The position numbers and the translations under genes are program-made. Below the pieces are notes generated by a model that was given only the letters and a program-made list of their open reading frames with translations, did no database searches and had not been told where the DNA came from. Positions 52,001 through 59,121 of a stretch of 64,000 bases of DNA are shown here, one piece after another. Where the stretch lies: positions 62,001-126,000 of the forward strand of contig NZ_DASWPE010000117.1 of the NCBI RefSeq assembly GCF_036404135.1, written 5' to 3'. Within the stretch, counting starts at the first letter, position 1. Every line of letters begins with the position of its first letter. This stretch comes from Rhodopseudomonas_A sp036404135. GTDB lineage: Bacteria > Pseudomonadota > Alphaproteobacteria > Rhizobiales > Xanthobacteraceae.

Positions 52001-54886
52001 GCCTTCGTGCCGCTCGAGCCGGAGCACCCCGCCGCTCACCGCGCCACGCTTCTCGCCGAATCCGGCGCCAGGGTGCTGGTCACGGATGCATCGACGCAGG
52101 GCGAGACGGCCTCGATTCCGACGCTGGGTTGGAGCCGCGATGCACCCGCTGTGACGGCGCCGCCGCGCGTTGCGTGCGGCGCTTCGGATCTCGCCTACAT
52201 CCTGTTCACCTCCGGCTCCACCGGGCGGTCGAAGGGAGTTATGGTGTCCTGCGGCGGACTCCACACCTATGCGGACGCCATGCTGCGCCGGCTGTCGATG
52301 CCCGGCCCGCTGGTGTTTTCGATCGTCACCTCGTTCGCCGCCGACCTCGGCTACACCAGCGTGATTGGCGCGGTGGCCTCCGGCGGCACGCTCAATGTCG
52401 TGGATGCGGCCACCGCGCGCGACCCCGCCGCCTTGATCGCCCGGATGGCGCAGGCGCCGGCCGACGTGCTGAAAATCGTCCCCAGCCATCTCGCGGCGCT
52501 GCTGACGCATCCAGACGCCGCCGCGGTGCTGCCGCGGCGCGCGCTGATCTGCGGCGGCGATGTGCTCACCGTCGCGCTGGTGCAACGGCTCGCGGCGCTG
52601 CGGCCCGAGATGCGCATCTTCAATCATTACGGCCCCACCGAGACCACCATCGGCTGCACCATGGTGGAAGTCACCAAGGCGGTCGCCAGCGCGCTGGCGG
52701 ATGGCCGCGTGCCGATCGGCCATGCGCTCGACGGCGCCGTCGTAGAGATCGTCGACGGCGACGGCACGGCGCTTCCGGCCGGCGAGACCGGCGAGATCCG
52801 CGTCAGCGGCGCGGGCGTGGCGCTGGGCTATCTGGCGCCGGCCGCCGACGCCGCGTCCGGCTTCATTCGCCGCGCCGACGGCGCGCGCGCGTATCTCACC
52901 GGCGATCTCGGCAGCATGGATGCCGACGGCCTCGTCAGTTTCCTCGGCCGCAACGATGACATGGCAAAAATCCGTGGCCATCGGGTCGATCCCAACGGGG
53001 CGGCAGCCGTGCTGCGCGCCTGCCCGGGGGTGTCGGATGCGGCCGTGCTGGTCAAACGCGACGACGACGGCGCGGCGCGTCTGCTCGGCGCTGTGGTCGC
53101 GCATGGCCAGAGCGCGGACGGCCTCACCACTCTGCTGATCGACCGGCTGCCGGAAGCGCATCGTCCGTCCCGGCTTGTCATCGTCGAGGCATTGCCGCTC
53201 ACCGCCAACGGCAAGGTGGATCGCAACGCGCTGATGGAGCTGTTTGCCGCGCTGCGCCCCGCCGCCGCCGCTGCGCCGCCGCAAGCCGAAGGCGTGCTTG
53301 CTACGGTCCTGATGCTCTGGCGGGAGTTATTCTCCGGCCTCGGAGAGCCCGCGCAGGGGATTGGTCCCGACGATGATTTCTTTGCATTAGGCGGCGATTC
53401 CATCATGGCGATCCAGCTTGCCGGCAAGGCCCGCGCGGCCGGCTGGTTGATGTCCCCCACGCAGATCTTCACCGCGCCGACGCCGCGCGCGCTGGCCGGA
53501 ATCATCGCGCGGGTCTCGGCCCACGCTGTCGAAGATCGCGGGCCGGTCGCAGCGGCGGTGCCGCTGACGCCGATCCAGCACTGGTTCATGGAGATCGAGA
53601 TGCCCGACCGCAGCCATTGGGCGCTGACGGCGGTGTTCGATCTTCCGATCGGCGCGACTGCGGACGCGATCAACTTCGCTCTCGCGGCGACCGTTCGCCG
53701 CCACGATGCGCTACGCGTCCGGCTGTGCGACGGCGACCCGCCGCTGCAGCAGGTGGAAGCAGCCTCCTTCGCGCTCGCATTGCTGCAGCAGCAGCGGGTA
53801 GCTGCGGTCGAAGAGTTTTGCGCCGCCGAAGATCGGATGGCCGATCGCCTGGTGGCACAGCTCAACCTCGTTACGGGCCGTCAGTTCGCCGCGGGCCTGA
53901 TCGAGGCCGGCGCCGCGAAGCGCCTCGTTGTGGCCGTGCATCACCTGGTGTTCGACATGGTGTCCTGGGCGGTCCTGGCTGACGATCTCGCCAATGCGCT
54001 GTCGGACCCGCCACGGCCTGTGGCGGTTCCCGCGACGGCGTGGTCGTGGTGGTGCCGCCATCAGGCGGCCTCGGTCGGGAATTACGAGGCCGACCGCGTC
54101 TACTGGCAGGCGGTGACGGCGCTGCCGGTGGCGGTGCCGCTGGATCATCCGGACGGCGCGGACCTCGAAGGCGAGGCGCAATGTCGCGAGCTGCGACTGA
54201 GCACCGAGCTCTGCCAGCCGCTTTTCGCCGATCTCACCGAACGCTTCGGCCACCAGCCGCATGAAAGCGCGCTGGCGCTGGTCGCCCGCGCTCTGGTTGC
54301 CTGGACGGGAGGCGCGGTGCAAGTAGAATTGGAAGGGCACGGTCGCGAGCCGGGTGACGCAGACATCGATCTGTCGCGCAGCATCGGCTGGTTCACCACC
54401 CGCTATCCGGTGGCGCTGCCGGCGGACGCGACCGACCTTCCGCGCTGGCTTTTGGCGATCAAAGACACCGCCCGTGCGGCGGCCGGGCGGTCGATGGGCT
54501 ACGGATTGCTACGTTGCGCCGCCGTGCCGCTGACCGGACCGCGGCCGCAACTGTCCTTCAACTACCTCGGCGAGATCAGCCGGTTCGGCCATGCCGGGCT
54601 GCCGCTGATCCGGCTCGGCGCGGGCCGCGAGCGGCCGGCGCGGGCGGTTCGTCCCCACCGCTTGGCCTTCAATTGTTGGCAGGATGCCGGCGCTCTCATC
54701 GTCCGCTGCGAATTCGGCGCCGGCCATCAGGTCGCGACCATCGAGCGCCTGCTGGATGCGGTCGCTGTCGCGGCGGACGCCTGCCGGTCCGTGGCGGGCG
54801 ATTCCGAGCGCCGCTATTCGCCGAGCGACTTCTCGGCACTCGACCTCAGCCAGGAGGATCTCGACGCCCTGACCCTCTTCAATTGA
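46040..54886 (+). CDS. Hybrid PKS-NRPS, KS-AT-ACP-aminotransferase-C-A-PCP-E
   Basis: 2948 aa, starting at a GTG inside the end of the FAAL gene. KS: DTACSSSL (about 200), ECHGTGTLLGDP, KTNIGHLEAAAG. AT: LFSGQGSQWPG, GHSLGEW (about 638) and SHAFHSH, which points to malonyl-CoA. ACP: GVDSLALMEAI (about 954). Aminotransferase of class III, about 1040-1480: FCNTGTEAVMTALR, SYHGHFDGT, FDEVLLGFR and the PLP lysine in TYGKIVGGGLP (about 1318). C: QPHIVTDGW (about 1617), where the first His of HHxxxDG is Pro. A: LFTSGSTGRSK (about 2055), with code D-L-T-K-I-G-H-I-G by alignment to GrsA, matching aspartate. PCP: LGGDSIMAIQL (about 2452). E: VHHLVFDMVSW (about 2633) and LSFNYLGE. It should extend the fatty acid by two carbons, convert the beta-keto group to a beta-amine, add Asp and epimerise it. 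There is no KR, DH or ER. Confidence 0.95.
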   Translation: MATTEDRRANLTQRLGRLRPEQITELMLALEGRIDALRTETARVSQPLAIVGLAARFADATSAQAYGKMLFEGRDAVRAAPADRPERDGLPPGGYLDGVDRFDAAFFGLRPAEADAMDPQHRLALMLAWQALEDAGYADAARRPRATGVFLGLGANDYDARFHDTDRLSPAAILGNAGSIAAGRISHWLNISGPALVIDTACSSSLVAVHAACRALRAGECDLVLAGGVNLVLDAAVTAALAAAGMLGPGHACRTFDAAADGYVRGEGGGLVVLKRLADAERDGDAIRAVIRGSAINHDGHSSALTAPNGAAQQAVIAAALADAGLSPRDVQAAECHGTGTLLGDPIEVQALAAAYGADRSAPLLLGSAKTNIGHLEAAAGIAGLIKMVLALEAGRLPATLHQSKPNPRIAWNDLPVRVVDRAMDWPAGMRRAGVSSFGFSGTNAHLIVEQAPPTVAATAEQTLPIILALSARDESGLRRLAAELADHLAADPQTPLAGLAATLATGRGRFAHRAACLARCHDEALAGLRSIAEGEQPIAGASGLAGSGRPKIAFLFSGQGSQWPGMAADLYAADPIFRDRLDAAAHRLGTDPAALRFDQVAGGRAADTAEVQPALFVLEYALAERLASFGVTPDIVAGHSLGEWTAACVAGMLPFEIALDVVAARGRLMGALPGDGEMAAVFAPITRVAPLIDRFGSRLDIAALNAPDEVVVSGDKAAIASILTDLDAAAISCQRIATSHAFHSHLMDAAVAPFEQVVRDAGLAEPRLAMVSNLTGTLAADFLDPAYWGQQIRQPVRFGDSLDSIAAQGADVVVEIGPAATLVGFAQRAPGFQGKATHFIPTMRRNRAAADTLALALCRLFAAGLDIRWPSSGAARVSLPGYPFAGERHWIASSPHRPAVPQQAVSAAPVYQPAATPALSREEVRAGIAASLRRSLQLDEAALAGDAGFFTLGVDSLALMEAISTLERRWKVAIPRRELFETLTTPRALLQRVVSEVEARAPATAAAPEAIGQVKSESTPASRPVARIAPAAAPSEPISAEGAAFIAEFAATYGATRRASRQQRETFGAVLADSRAVAGFRPETKSMLYPIIGIKGQGSHIVDADGNDYVDLTMGFGVQLFGHNPPMVVEAMLHQLGEQGLFLGPQAEKAGEAATLIARLTGNERVLFCNTGTEAVMTALRLARHATGRPLVAMFAGSYHGHFDGTLARAADGGSLPLASGTPLGMLADVVVLDYADPEGSQAALEALSDRLAAVIVEPVQSRRPSLQPRDFLQWLRGFTSRAGAALIFDEVLLGFRVACGGAQAWAGVRADLVTYGKIVGGGLPIGVVAGGRAFLDGIDGGQWPLEGIGSPQAERTFFAGTFNKNPLAMAAATAVLTYLDASGPALQERLNAKTDKFCRDLNATLEQDGSALRVEHFSSVLRFAGASDLFYSQLISRGVYVWEGRTCFLSTAHTDSDLDQVAQAVRDSARALTAVGLMGSSPRPKQPTTIATSPGQQALWTLAAFSPESAAAYNQTLVLNFEGPLEPPTLRRALADLVARHDSLRMSFAQGGAEARIGKAATVALDEADLPDAEAAAAWVRAAAARPFELAEDRLLRAALLRIGAAECTLVLIQPHIVTDGWSMQVLANDLGRLYSARLAATPASLPAPVSYHRFADFARAAAADPEAAAHWKAVFASLPQPLDLPVDRPRPPLQTFAGGRISALLPPTLADRLAAQARALDCSLSTLCLAAYGRLLAELSGQDDLVVAIFAAGQPMIGAPGLTGYCISTVPVRLVGIGGADALGVTRAAMAQAMAYPAYPLSAIVKASGGRRDPSRPPLASVSFNLDRLEALAAFGDLAPKASANAHASVRWDLNWNLQLSEAGLAIEAHYNTALFDAARVEGWVARYRELLDSIGADCSETTSPQVPISIANYVAKWALQRPDAPAVIDRDGTLSWSTFARVSENLAMQLAALCVGRGDRVAFCLERGAGPLVAMAAASGLGAAFVPLEPEHPAAHRATLLAESGARVLVTDASTQGETASIPTLGWSRDAPAVTAPPRVACGASDLAYILFTSGSTGRSKGVMVSCGGLHTYADAMLRRLSMPGPLVFSIVTSFAADLGYTSVIGAVASGGTLNVVDAATARDPAALIARMAQAPADVLKIVPSHLAALLTHPDAAAVLPRRALICGGDVLTVALVQRLAALRPEMRIFNHYGPTETTIGCTMVEVTKAVASALADGRVPIGHALDGAVVEIVDGDGTALPAGETGEIRVSGAGVALGYLAPAADAASGFIRRADGARAYLTGDLGSMDADGLVSFLGRNDDMAKIRGHRVDPNGAAAVLRACPGVSDAAVLVKRDDDGAARLLGAVVAHGQSADGLTTLLIDRLPEAHRPSRLVIVEALPLTANGKVDRNALMELFAALRPAAAAAPPQAEGVLATVLMLWRELFSGLGEPAQGIGPDDDFFALGGDSIMAIQLAGKARAAGWLMSPTQIFTAPTPRALAGIIARVSAHAVEDRGPVAAAVPLTPIQHWFMEIEMPDRSHWALTAVFDLPIGATADAINFALAATVRRHDALRVRLCDGDPPLQQVEAASFALALLQQQRVAAVEEFCAAEDRMADRLVAQLNLVTGRQFAAGLIEAGAAKRLVVAVHHLVFDMVSWAVLADDLANALSDPPRPVAVPATAWSWWCRHQAASVGNYEADRVYWQAVTALPVAVPLDHPDGADLEGEAQCRELRLSTELCQPLFADLTERFGHQPHESALALVARALVAWTGGAVQVELEGHGREPGDADIDLSRSIGWFTTRYPVALPADATDLPRWLLAIKDTARAAAGRSMGYGLLRCAAVPLTGPRPQLSFNYLGEISRFGHAGLPLIRLGAGRERPARAVRPHRLAFNCWQDAGALIVRCEFGAGHQVATIERLLDAVAVAADACRSVAGDSERRYSPSDFSALDLSQEDLDALTLFN

Positions 54887-54956
54887 CAGCGGTCTCTGCT
54901 GCTCGAACCGCCGGAACGCCTGCGATCGGCCGGCGTTAGACCAGTCAGGGGGAACA

Positions 54957-55181
54957 ATGGTCGAGGAACACAATGATCGGTCGATCTCGGTCCTGGTCGA
55001 GATTGCGCGCAGCGCGGGGATTGATCTCACTGCGGCGCAACGCGCAAAGCTCGATCAGTTGCTGGCCGACGGCCTGATCGAACGCGCAGCTCCCGCCGCG
55101 AGCGAGCCCGCGCGATACGCGGTGACCCGCAAGGGGCAGGGCGTGTTGGACGAGCGCGGCATTGGAGCCAATGAATCATGA
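54957..55181 (+). CDS. Small winged-helix-like hypothetical protein
   Basis: This 74-aa protein has GGGGGAA upstream of the ATG. It reads as one small winged helix: helices ISVLVEIARSAGIDL and AAQRAKLDQLLADGLIE, then a strand pair ending RYAVTRKGQGVLDERG. This 'dGLIe...Y.vT.kG..vL' pattern is common in MarR/PadR-like DNA-binding domains. It has no effector domain and could be a small regulator. It starts 70 bp after the hybrid PKS-NRPS gene on the same strand, so it may be the last gene of the rightward biosynthetic transcript. Confidence 0.5.
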   Translation: MVEEHNDRSISVLVEIARSAGIDLTAAQRAKLDQLLADGLIERAAPAASEPARYAVTRKGQGVLDERGIGANES

Positions 55182-55348
55182 CGGTCGCCGATCGCGCCGT
55201 TAGTAGTTTTACTAGTCGGTCGCGGGTTCCGCGCCTTGCAGGCGGCAGGATCGTCGGCGGGCCTGCGCGACAAGCTGACGCGTTGGAGAATACCGCGCTA
55301 ATCAACAGCTGTATGACGACAGATGCTTCAACAACCATGGGAGACAGC

Positions 55349-55657
55349 GTGAGCCAGGACCACAAAGCTGAACTCGATCGCCACATGGCCTGGTTCGAAG
55401 GCAAGTTGCCGCCGCGCGCGGCAGAAGGCGTCGCCTGGTTGCGCAAACCGTCGTCGAAACTGGTGCGGATTCCCGTCGGCACCGCGCTCGCGGTCGGCGG
55501 CGTGTTTAGTTTTCTCCCGGTGCTGGGGCTTTGGATGCTGCCCCTGGGATTGATCCTGATCGCTCAGGATGTTCCGATCCTGCAAGGACCGATCGCCAAA
55601 GGCCTGGGCTGGATCGAACAGAAGTGGATGGCGCGGCGCGCGCGCACACTGCGCTAG
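55349..55657 (+). CDS. Small membrane protein, hypothetical
   Basis: The frame is open from 55178, but the best start is the GTG at 55349 with GGGAGA four bases upstream (ATGs at 55313 and 55337 are alternatives). That gives a protein of about 102 aa starting SQDHKAELDRHMAWFEGKLPPRAAEGVAWLRKP. One hydrophobic stretch follows (IPVGTALAVGGVFSFLPVLGLWMLPLGLILIAQDVPIL), enough for one or two membrane helices with a Pro-containing turn. The tail is basic and amphipathic (IAKGLGWIEQKWMARRARTL). Proteins with this 'FLPVLGLWMLPLGL.LIAQDVP' core occur widely in Rhizobiales with no known function. I cannot assign one. Confidence 0.6.
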   Translation: MSQDHKAELDRHMAWFEGKLPPRAAEGVAWLRKPSSKLVRIPVGTALAVGGVFSFLPVLGLWMLPLGLILIAQDVPILQGPIAKGLGWIEQKWMARRARTLR

Positions 55658-56051
55658 CAGGATGACTTCGCTGCGAATCTCAACGTTCTTGCTCGCGCAG
55701 CATGACACTGTTCGACGCGGTCGTCCTGTTCTTGCTTTTGTTTGAGCATGATGTTTTCCGAAAACCGGGATCTAATTTTCGCGATCGGGCTGTAGCGTCT
55801 TGATCGTGCGGGGTGTTTTTTCGAAACGGGATCGGTGCCGGCCGGATCATGCGCGAGCCGTCGCGCAACTACTTGCCCGCGACGCAAACTGTGACCGGGG
55901 CGCCGGCCGCGACTCATGCAAGCTGTGACTCAAAAGACAGCCTGCCGTAAGATTCAAGCCGGTCCGCGGACATTGCCCACAGTTTTGACTTCCACGAATC
56001 AGCGCGGTGATTCACTTTCGCTTTCCAAGGTCAATCTCGGGAGGCCAATGT
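55658..56051. repeat. Intergenic region with a decayed dispersed palindromic repeat
   Basis: The core at 55744-55791 reads GAGCATGATGTTTTCCGAAAA, then CCGGGATC...GATCGGGCT. This resembles the abundant alphaproteobacterial repeat of the type 'GAGCATGAT-TTTTCGGAAAACCGG', with several substitutions. The rest of the gap shows no gene. A ribosome site GGGAGG at its end belongs to the ParA-like gene. Confidence 0.55.
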
Positions 56052-56727
56052 ATGAACGTCATCGTTTTCGCATCGCGTAAAGGTGGTTCGGGGAAAAGCA
56101 CTCTGGCTGCGCATCTTGCTGCTCACGTTCACAAGGCAACCAAGCCCTGCCTGCTGATCGACGCAGACCCGCAAGGATCGCTGACGCTGTGGCACAAACT
56201 GCGCGGCAGCAACGAACCGCCGCTGAAAGCCGCCACCCGCTCGGTCGGTGAAATCGTCGCCGCGGCCAAGCGCGAGGGCATCGAATGGGTGTTCATCGAC
56301 ACCCCGCCGAACATGGCCCCGGTGGTCGACGACGCGATCCGCAGCGCCACCATGGTGATCATTCCGGCACGCCCCGGCGTGTTCGACGTCAACGCGGGAG
56401 ACCATTCTGTCGTGCCGCGCCGCGCGCAAGCCCTATGCGGTGGTGATCAACGGCGCACCGGCACGACGTGACGACGTCGAAAGCCGGATCGTGACGTTGG
56501 CGCGCGAAGCGCTCGGCAAGTTCCGCGCCCCGGTGTGGACCGGCCAGATCACCAACCGCGCCGATCTGCTGCTGGCGCTGGGCCATGGCGAAGGTGCCAA
56601 GGAGTATTCCGCCGAGGGACGCGCGGCGGCCGAGATCGGCCGGCTGTGGGCTGCGATCGAGCGTTCGATCAAGGCGATCCGCGGCGCCGGAACCAGCAAC
56701 GGCACCATGCACAAGCACGCGGCATAA
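56052..56727 (+). pseudogene. parA: ParA/MinD-type ATPase gene with an apparent frameshift
   Basis: The ATG at 56052 follows GGGAGG. The first frame gives a deviant Walker A (RKGGSGKSTLAAHLAAH), the LLIDADPQGS motif and VFIDTPPNM, as in small ParA-like ATPases that position DNA or protein cargo. After GVFDVNA the frame changes at about 56396. The continuation (TILSCRAARKPYAVVINGAPARRDDVESRI, to the stop at 56727) lies in another frame. Comparing the joined protein with the family pattern suggests loss of about five bases (or one/two modulo three) at the junction. The upstream frame runs to a stop at 56471. Both halves are otherwise well conserved, so this is either a recent mutation or a sequencing error. 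An intact product would be about 225 aa. Confidence 0.75.
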
Positions 56728-56907
56728 CCGCCGTCCGACATCTTGCGCGCGCGGGCTCCGCGCGTCGTGGTCGTTCCGTCTGAGGCCTGATCCGGCGCGG
56801 ATGAGGTCCATCGCGGCAATCGAATGAGACGCCCGCTTCAGCTCAACTGCAGCGGATTTTTTGTATGCACCGATGGGAGGAGGGCGCCGCCACCTTGCGA
56901 TGCGGGC

Positions 56908-56936
56908 AAAAAAAACCGGGCCCATACGGAGCCCGG
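56908..56936 (-). terminator. Rho-independent terminator of the small RNA
   Basis: Read on the minus strand, a CCGGGC...GCCCGG stem with a short loop is followed by eight T residues (56915-56908). It also separates the lysR transcript from the ParA-like gene. Confidence 0.8.
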
Positions 56937-57071
56937 CAAGGTCTTGGCCGTCTTAAGGCCGACACATCACCTTCCGGAAGGTTGCCTGCGGCAATCGCCT
57001 TCCAAGAGGAAGACTAAAAGTTCGCGTCGCTTGGAGGAGGGGGGACAAGGGGCGACGCTGACTTCCAGCAT
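56908..57071 (-). ncRNA. Probable small RNA with anti-Shine-Dalgarno loop (cuckoo/alpha-r14-like)
   Basis: On the minus strand a promoter-like pair at 57107-57078 predicts a transcript starting near 57071. The first hairpin has a perfect 7-bp stem, GCGTCGC / GCGACGC (57058-57024), with a C-rich loop containing CCTCCTCC (57040-57033). Further hairpins follow (TTGCCGCAGGCAA and ACCTTCCGGAAGGT). The end is a GC hairpin with eight T residues (56936-56908). Loops with CCUCCUCC or CUCCUCCC that can pair with ribosome sites define the alpha-r14 and 'cuckoo' small RNAs of alphaproteobacteria. No ORF competes here. Its identity with a named family is inferred from the pattern alone. Confidence 0.6.
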
Positions 57072-57077
57072 GCGATG

Positions 57078-57107
57078 ATTATGGTCCGCGGCTCTGCCGC
57101 CCCGCAA
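57078..57107 (-). promoter_or_regulatory. Promoter of the small RNA
   Basis: On the minus strand, TTGCGG (57107-57102), an 18-base spacer and CATAAT (57083-57078) make a good sigma-70 type promoter. A start near 57071 would lie 13 bases before the first hairpin. Confidence 0.5.
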
Positions 57108-57150
57108 CCACAGGCGCCGCATGTCAGTCATGCAGCGGCGCGCCGTGCTA

Positions 57151-58074
57151 TCAGGACGGCCAGCGCTGCGCCTTGCTGACGACGAAGTCGCGGAACACCT
57201 GGACTCGTGCCACCGACTTCAGCTCCTCGGGATAAACGAAATAGGTGTCGAGCTGGATCGAGTCCTGCTCGCCGAACAGCTGCACCAGCCGGTTGTTTTC
57301 TTCGACCAGATAGTCCGGCAGCGCGGCGATGCCCAGCCCCTGCTGGCAGGCGCGGATCACGCCGAGAATGTTGTTGACCTTGAAATACGGCTCGCGCGGG
57401 CCGGCGCCGTTGCGCCCGGCATCTATCAGCCAGTTGCGGTTCTGCAGATACGGCGGAACCTGGGTGTCGCCGAGGATGATCAGCCGGTGGTGGTCGAGTT
57501 CTTCCAGCGTGCGCGGGGTGCCGAAATGCTTGATGTATTCCGGCGCGCAATAGGCGTGAAAGCCGATCGAGAACAGCTTGCGCTGGATCAGGTCGGGCTG
57601 GGTTGGTTTGCGGGTGCGGATCGCGACGTCGGCTTCGCGCATCGAGAGGTCGAGTTCTTCGTCGGTGACGATCAGCGAGATGCGGATTTCCGGATACAGC
57701 GCGGTGAATTCGCCGAGCCGCGGCACCAGCCAGTGGATGCCGAGCCCCGGCGTAGTGGTGACTTTGAGATCGCCGCTCGGCCGCTCGCGGCTGTCGGTGA
57801 GCTTGGCGCGCGCCGCCTGCAGCTGCATGAACACGTCATGCGCGGTGCGAAACAAAAGGTCGCCCTGCTCGGTCAGGATCAGGCCGCGGGCGTGGCGATG
57901 AAACAGCGACACCGCCAGTTCCTGCTCCAGCGCGCTGACCTGCCGCGAGACCGCGGATTGCGACAGCCCAAGCTGCTCGCCGGCATGCGTGAAGCTTCCC
58001 GCTTCCGCCGCGGCGTGAAAAACCTTGAGCTTATCCCAGTCCATATCGGTGAATCCGTCATTATTTCGGGCCAT
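57151..58074 (-). CDS. LysR family transcriptional regulator
   Basis: This 307-aa protein has the N-terminal winged helix-turn-helix (MDWDKLKVFHAAAEAGSFTHAGEQLGLSQSAVSRQVSALEQELAVSLFHRHARGLILTEQG) and a C-terminal periplasmic-binding-protein-like effector domain of the normal length. It starts only 2 bp after the stop of trxB on the same strand, so trxB and this gene are probably transcribed together. A role linked to thioredoxin reductase or redox state is possible but not shown by the sequence. The start codon may be the ATG at 58074 or the internal ATG before DWDKL. Confidence 0.92.
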   Translation of the reverse strand: MARNNDGFTDMDWDKLKVFHAAAEAGSFTHAGEQLGLSQSAVSRQVSALEQELAVSLFHRHARGLILTEQGDLLFRTAHDVFMQLQAARAKLTDSRERPSGDLKVTTTPGLGIHWLVPRLGEFTALYPEIRISLIVTDEELDLSMREADVAIRTRKPTQPDLIQRKLFSIGFHAYCAPEYIKHFGTPRTLEELDHHRLIILGDTQVPPYLQNRNWLIDAGRNGAGPREPYFKVNNILGVIRACQQGLGIAALPDYLVEENNRLVQLFGEQDSIQLDTYFVYPEELKSVARVQVFRDFVVSKAQRWPS

Positions 58075-58076
58075 GA

Positions 58077-59042
58077 TTATTCCGCCGCTACCCGCTCGCT
58101 GGCACTCACCGCGAGGAAGCGCTCGGCTTCCAGCGCGGCCATGCAGCCCAGTCCCGCGGCGGTGACCGCCTGGCGATAGGTTTCGTCGGCGACGTCGCCG
58201 GCGGCAAACAGTCCGGGCACTGAGGTCGCGGTGGAATTCGGCGCCACTTCGACATAGCCCGACGGCTTCAGCTTGATCTTGCCCTTGACCAGTTCGGTCG
58301 CCGGCGCGTGACCGATGGCGATGAACACGCCGTCGGCGGCGCGCTCGGTCACGGCGCCGGTCTTGACGTTCTTCAGCCGGACATGGGTGACCTTGGTCGG
58401 GTTTTCGTCGCCGCAGATCTCATCCACCGCGACGTCCCACACCACCTCGACCTTGGGATTCTTGAACAGCCGGTCCTGCAGGATGCGTTCGGCGCGGAAA
58501 TGGTCGCGGCGATGCACCAGGGTGACCTTGGTGGCGAAATTGGTCAGGAACAGCGCCTCCTCGACCGCGGTGTTGCCGCCGCCGACCACCACCACCTGCT
58601 TGCCGCGATAGAAGAAGCCGTCGCAGGTGGCGCAGGCCGAGACGCCAAAACCCTTGAATTTTTCCTCGGAGGGAATGCCGAGCCAGCGCGCCTGCGCGCC
58701 GGTCGCGAGAATCACGGTCTCTGCCAGATAGACCTCGCCGCTGTCGCAGCTCAGCCGGAACGGACGCTGTGACAGGTCGAGGTCGGTGACCAGATCGGTG
58801 ATGATCCGGGTGCCGACATGGGTCGCCTGCTTCTCCATCTGCTCCATCAGCCAGGGGCCCTGGATCACGTCGGCGAAGCCGGGGTAATTCTCGACGTCGG
58901 TGGTGATGGTGAGCTGGCCGCCCGGCTGCATGCCCTGCAGCAGCACCGGCTCCAGCATCGCGCGCGCGGCGTAGATCGCAGCGGTGTAACCAGCCGGGCC
59001 AGACCCAATAATTACAACTTTGGCGTGAACAGGGTTAGCCAT
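58077..59042 (-). CDS. trxB: Thioredoxin reductase
   Basis: This 321-aa protein reduces thioredoxin with NADPH through FAD in the cytoplasm. It has the N-terminal FAD motif VVIIGSGPAGYTAAIYAARA, the redox-active pair in SACATCDGFFYRG (CxxC), the NADPH motif VVVGGGNTAVEEALFL and the late FAD motif GLFAAGDVADETYRQAVTAAGLGCMAALEAE. The length is typical. It is followed at once by a LysR gene and lies divergent from the Lrp-family gene, with 408 bp between. Confidence 0.96.
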   Translation of the reverse strand: MANPVHAKVVIIGSGPAGYTAAIYAARAMLEPVLLQGMQPGGQLTITTDVENYPGFADVIQGPWLMEQMEKQATHVGTRIITDLVTDLDLSQRPFRLSCDSGEVYLAETVILATGAQARWLGIPSEEKFKGFGVSACATCDGFFYRGKQVVVVGGGNTAVEEALFLTNFATKVTLVHRRDHFRAERILQDRLFKNPKVEVVWDVAVDEICGDENPTKVTHVRLKNVKTGAVTERAADGVFIAIGHAPATELVKGKIKLKPSGYVEVAPNSTATSVPGLFAAGDVADETYRQAVTAAGLGCMAALEAERFLAVSASERVAAE

Positions 59043-59121
59043 GGATCATTGATCCCTTTCGTCAGGGAGATGCGGTGCGAGCAAAACGGCTGAGCAGGGC
59101 ATCGCTTAAGAACAGCGGAAC

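Noticed and set aside
51719..53284. A 521-codon frame opposite the A domain of the hybrid synthetase
   Set aside because: It is an Arg/His/Gly-rich shadow of a conserved domain.
21625..54886. The NRPS locus as a siderophore cluster
   Set aside because: No hydroxamate or catechol genes, no TonB receptor and no Fur-like site were seen. The FAAL and aminotransferase indicate a lipopeptide.
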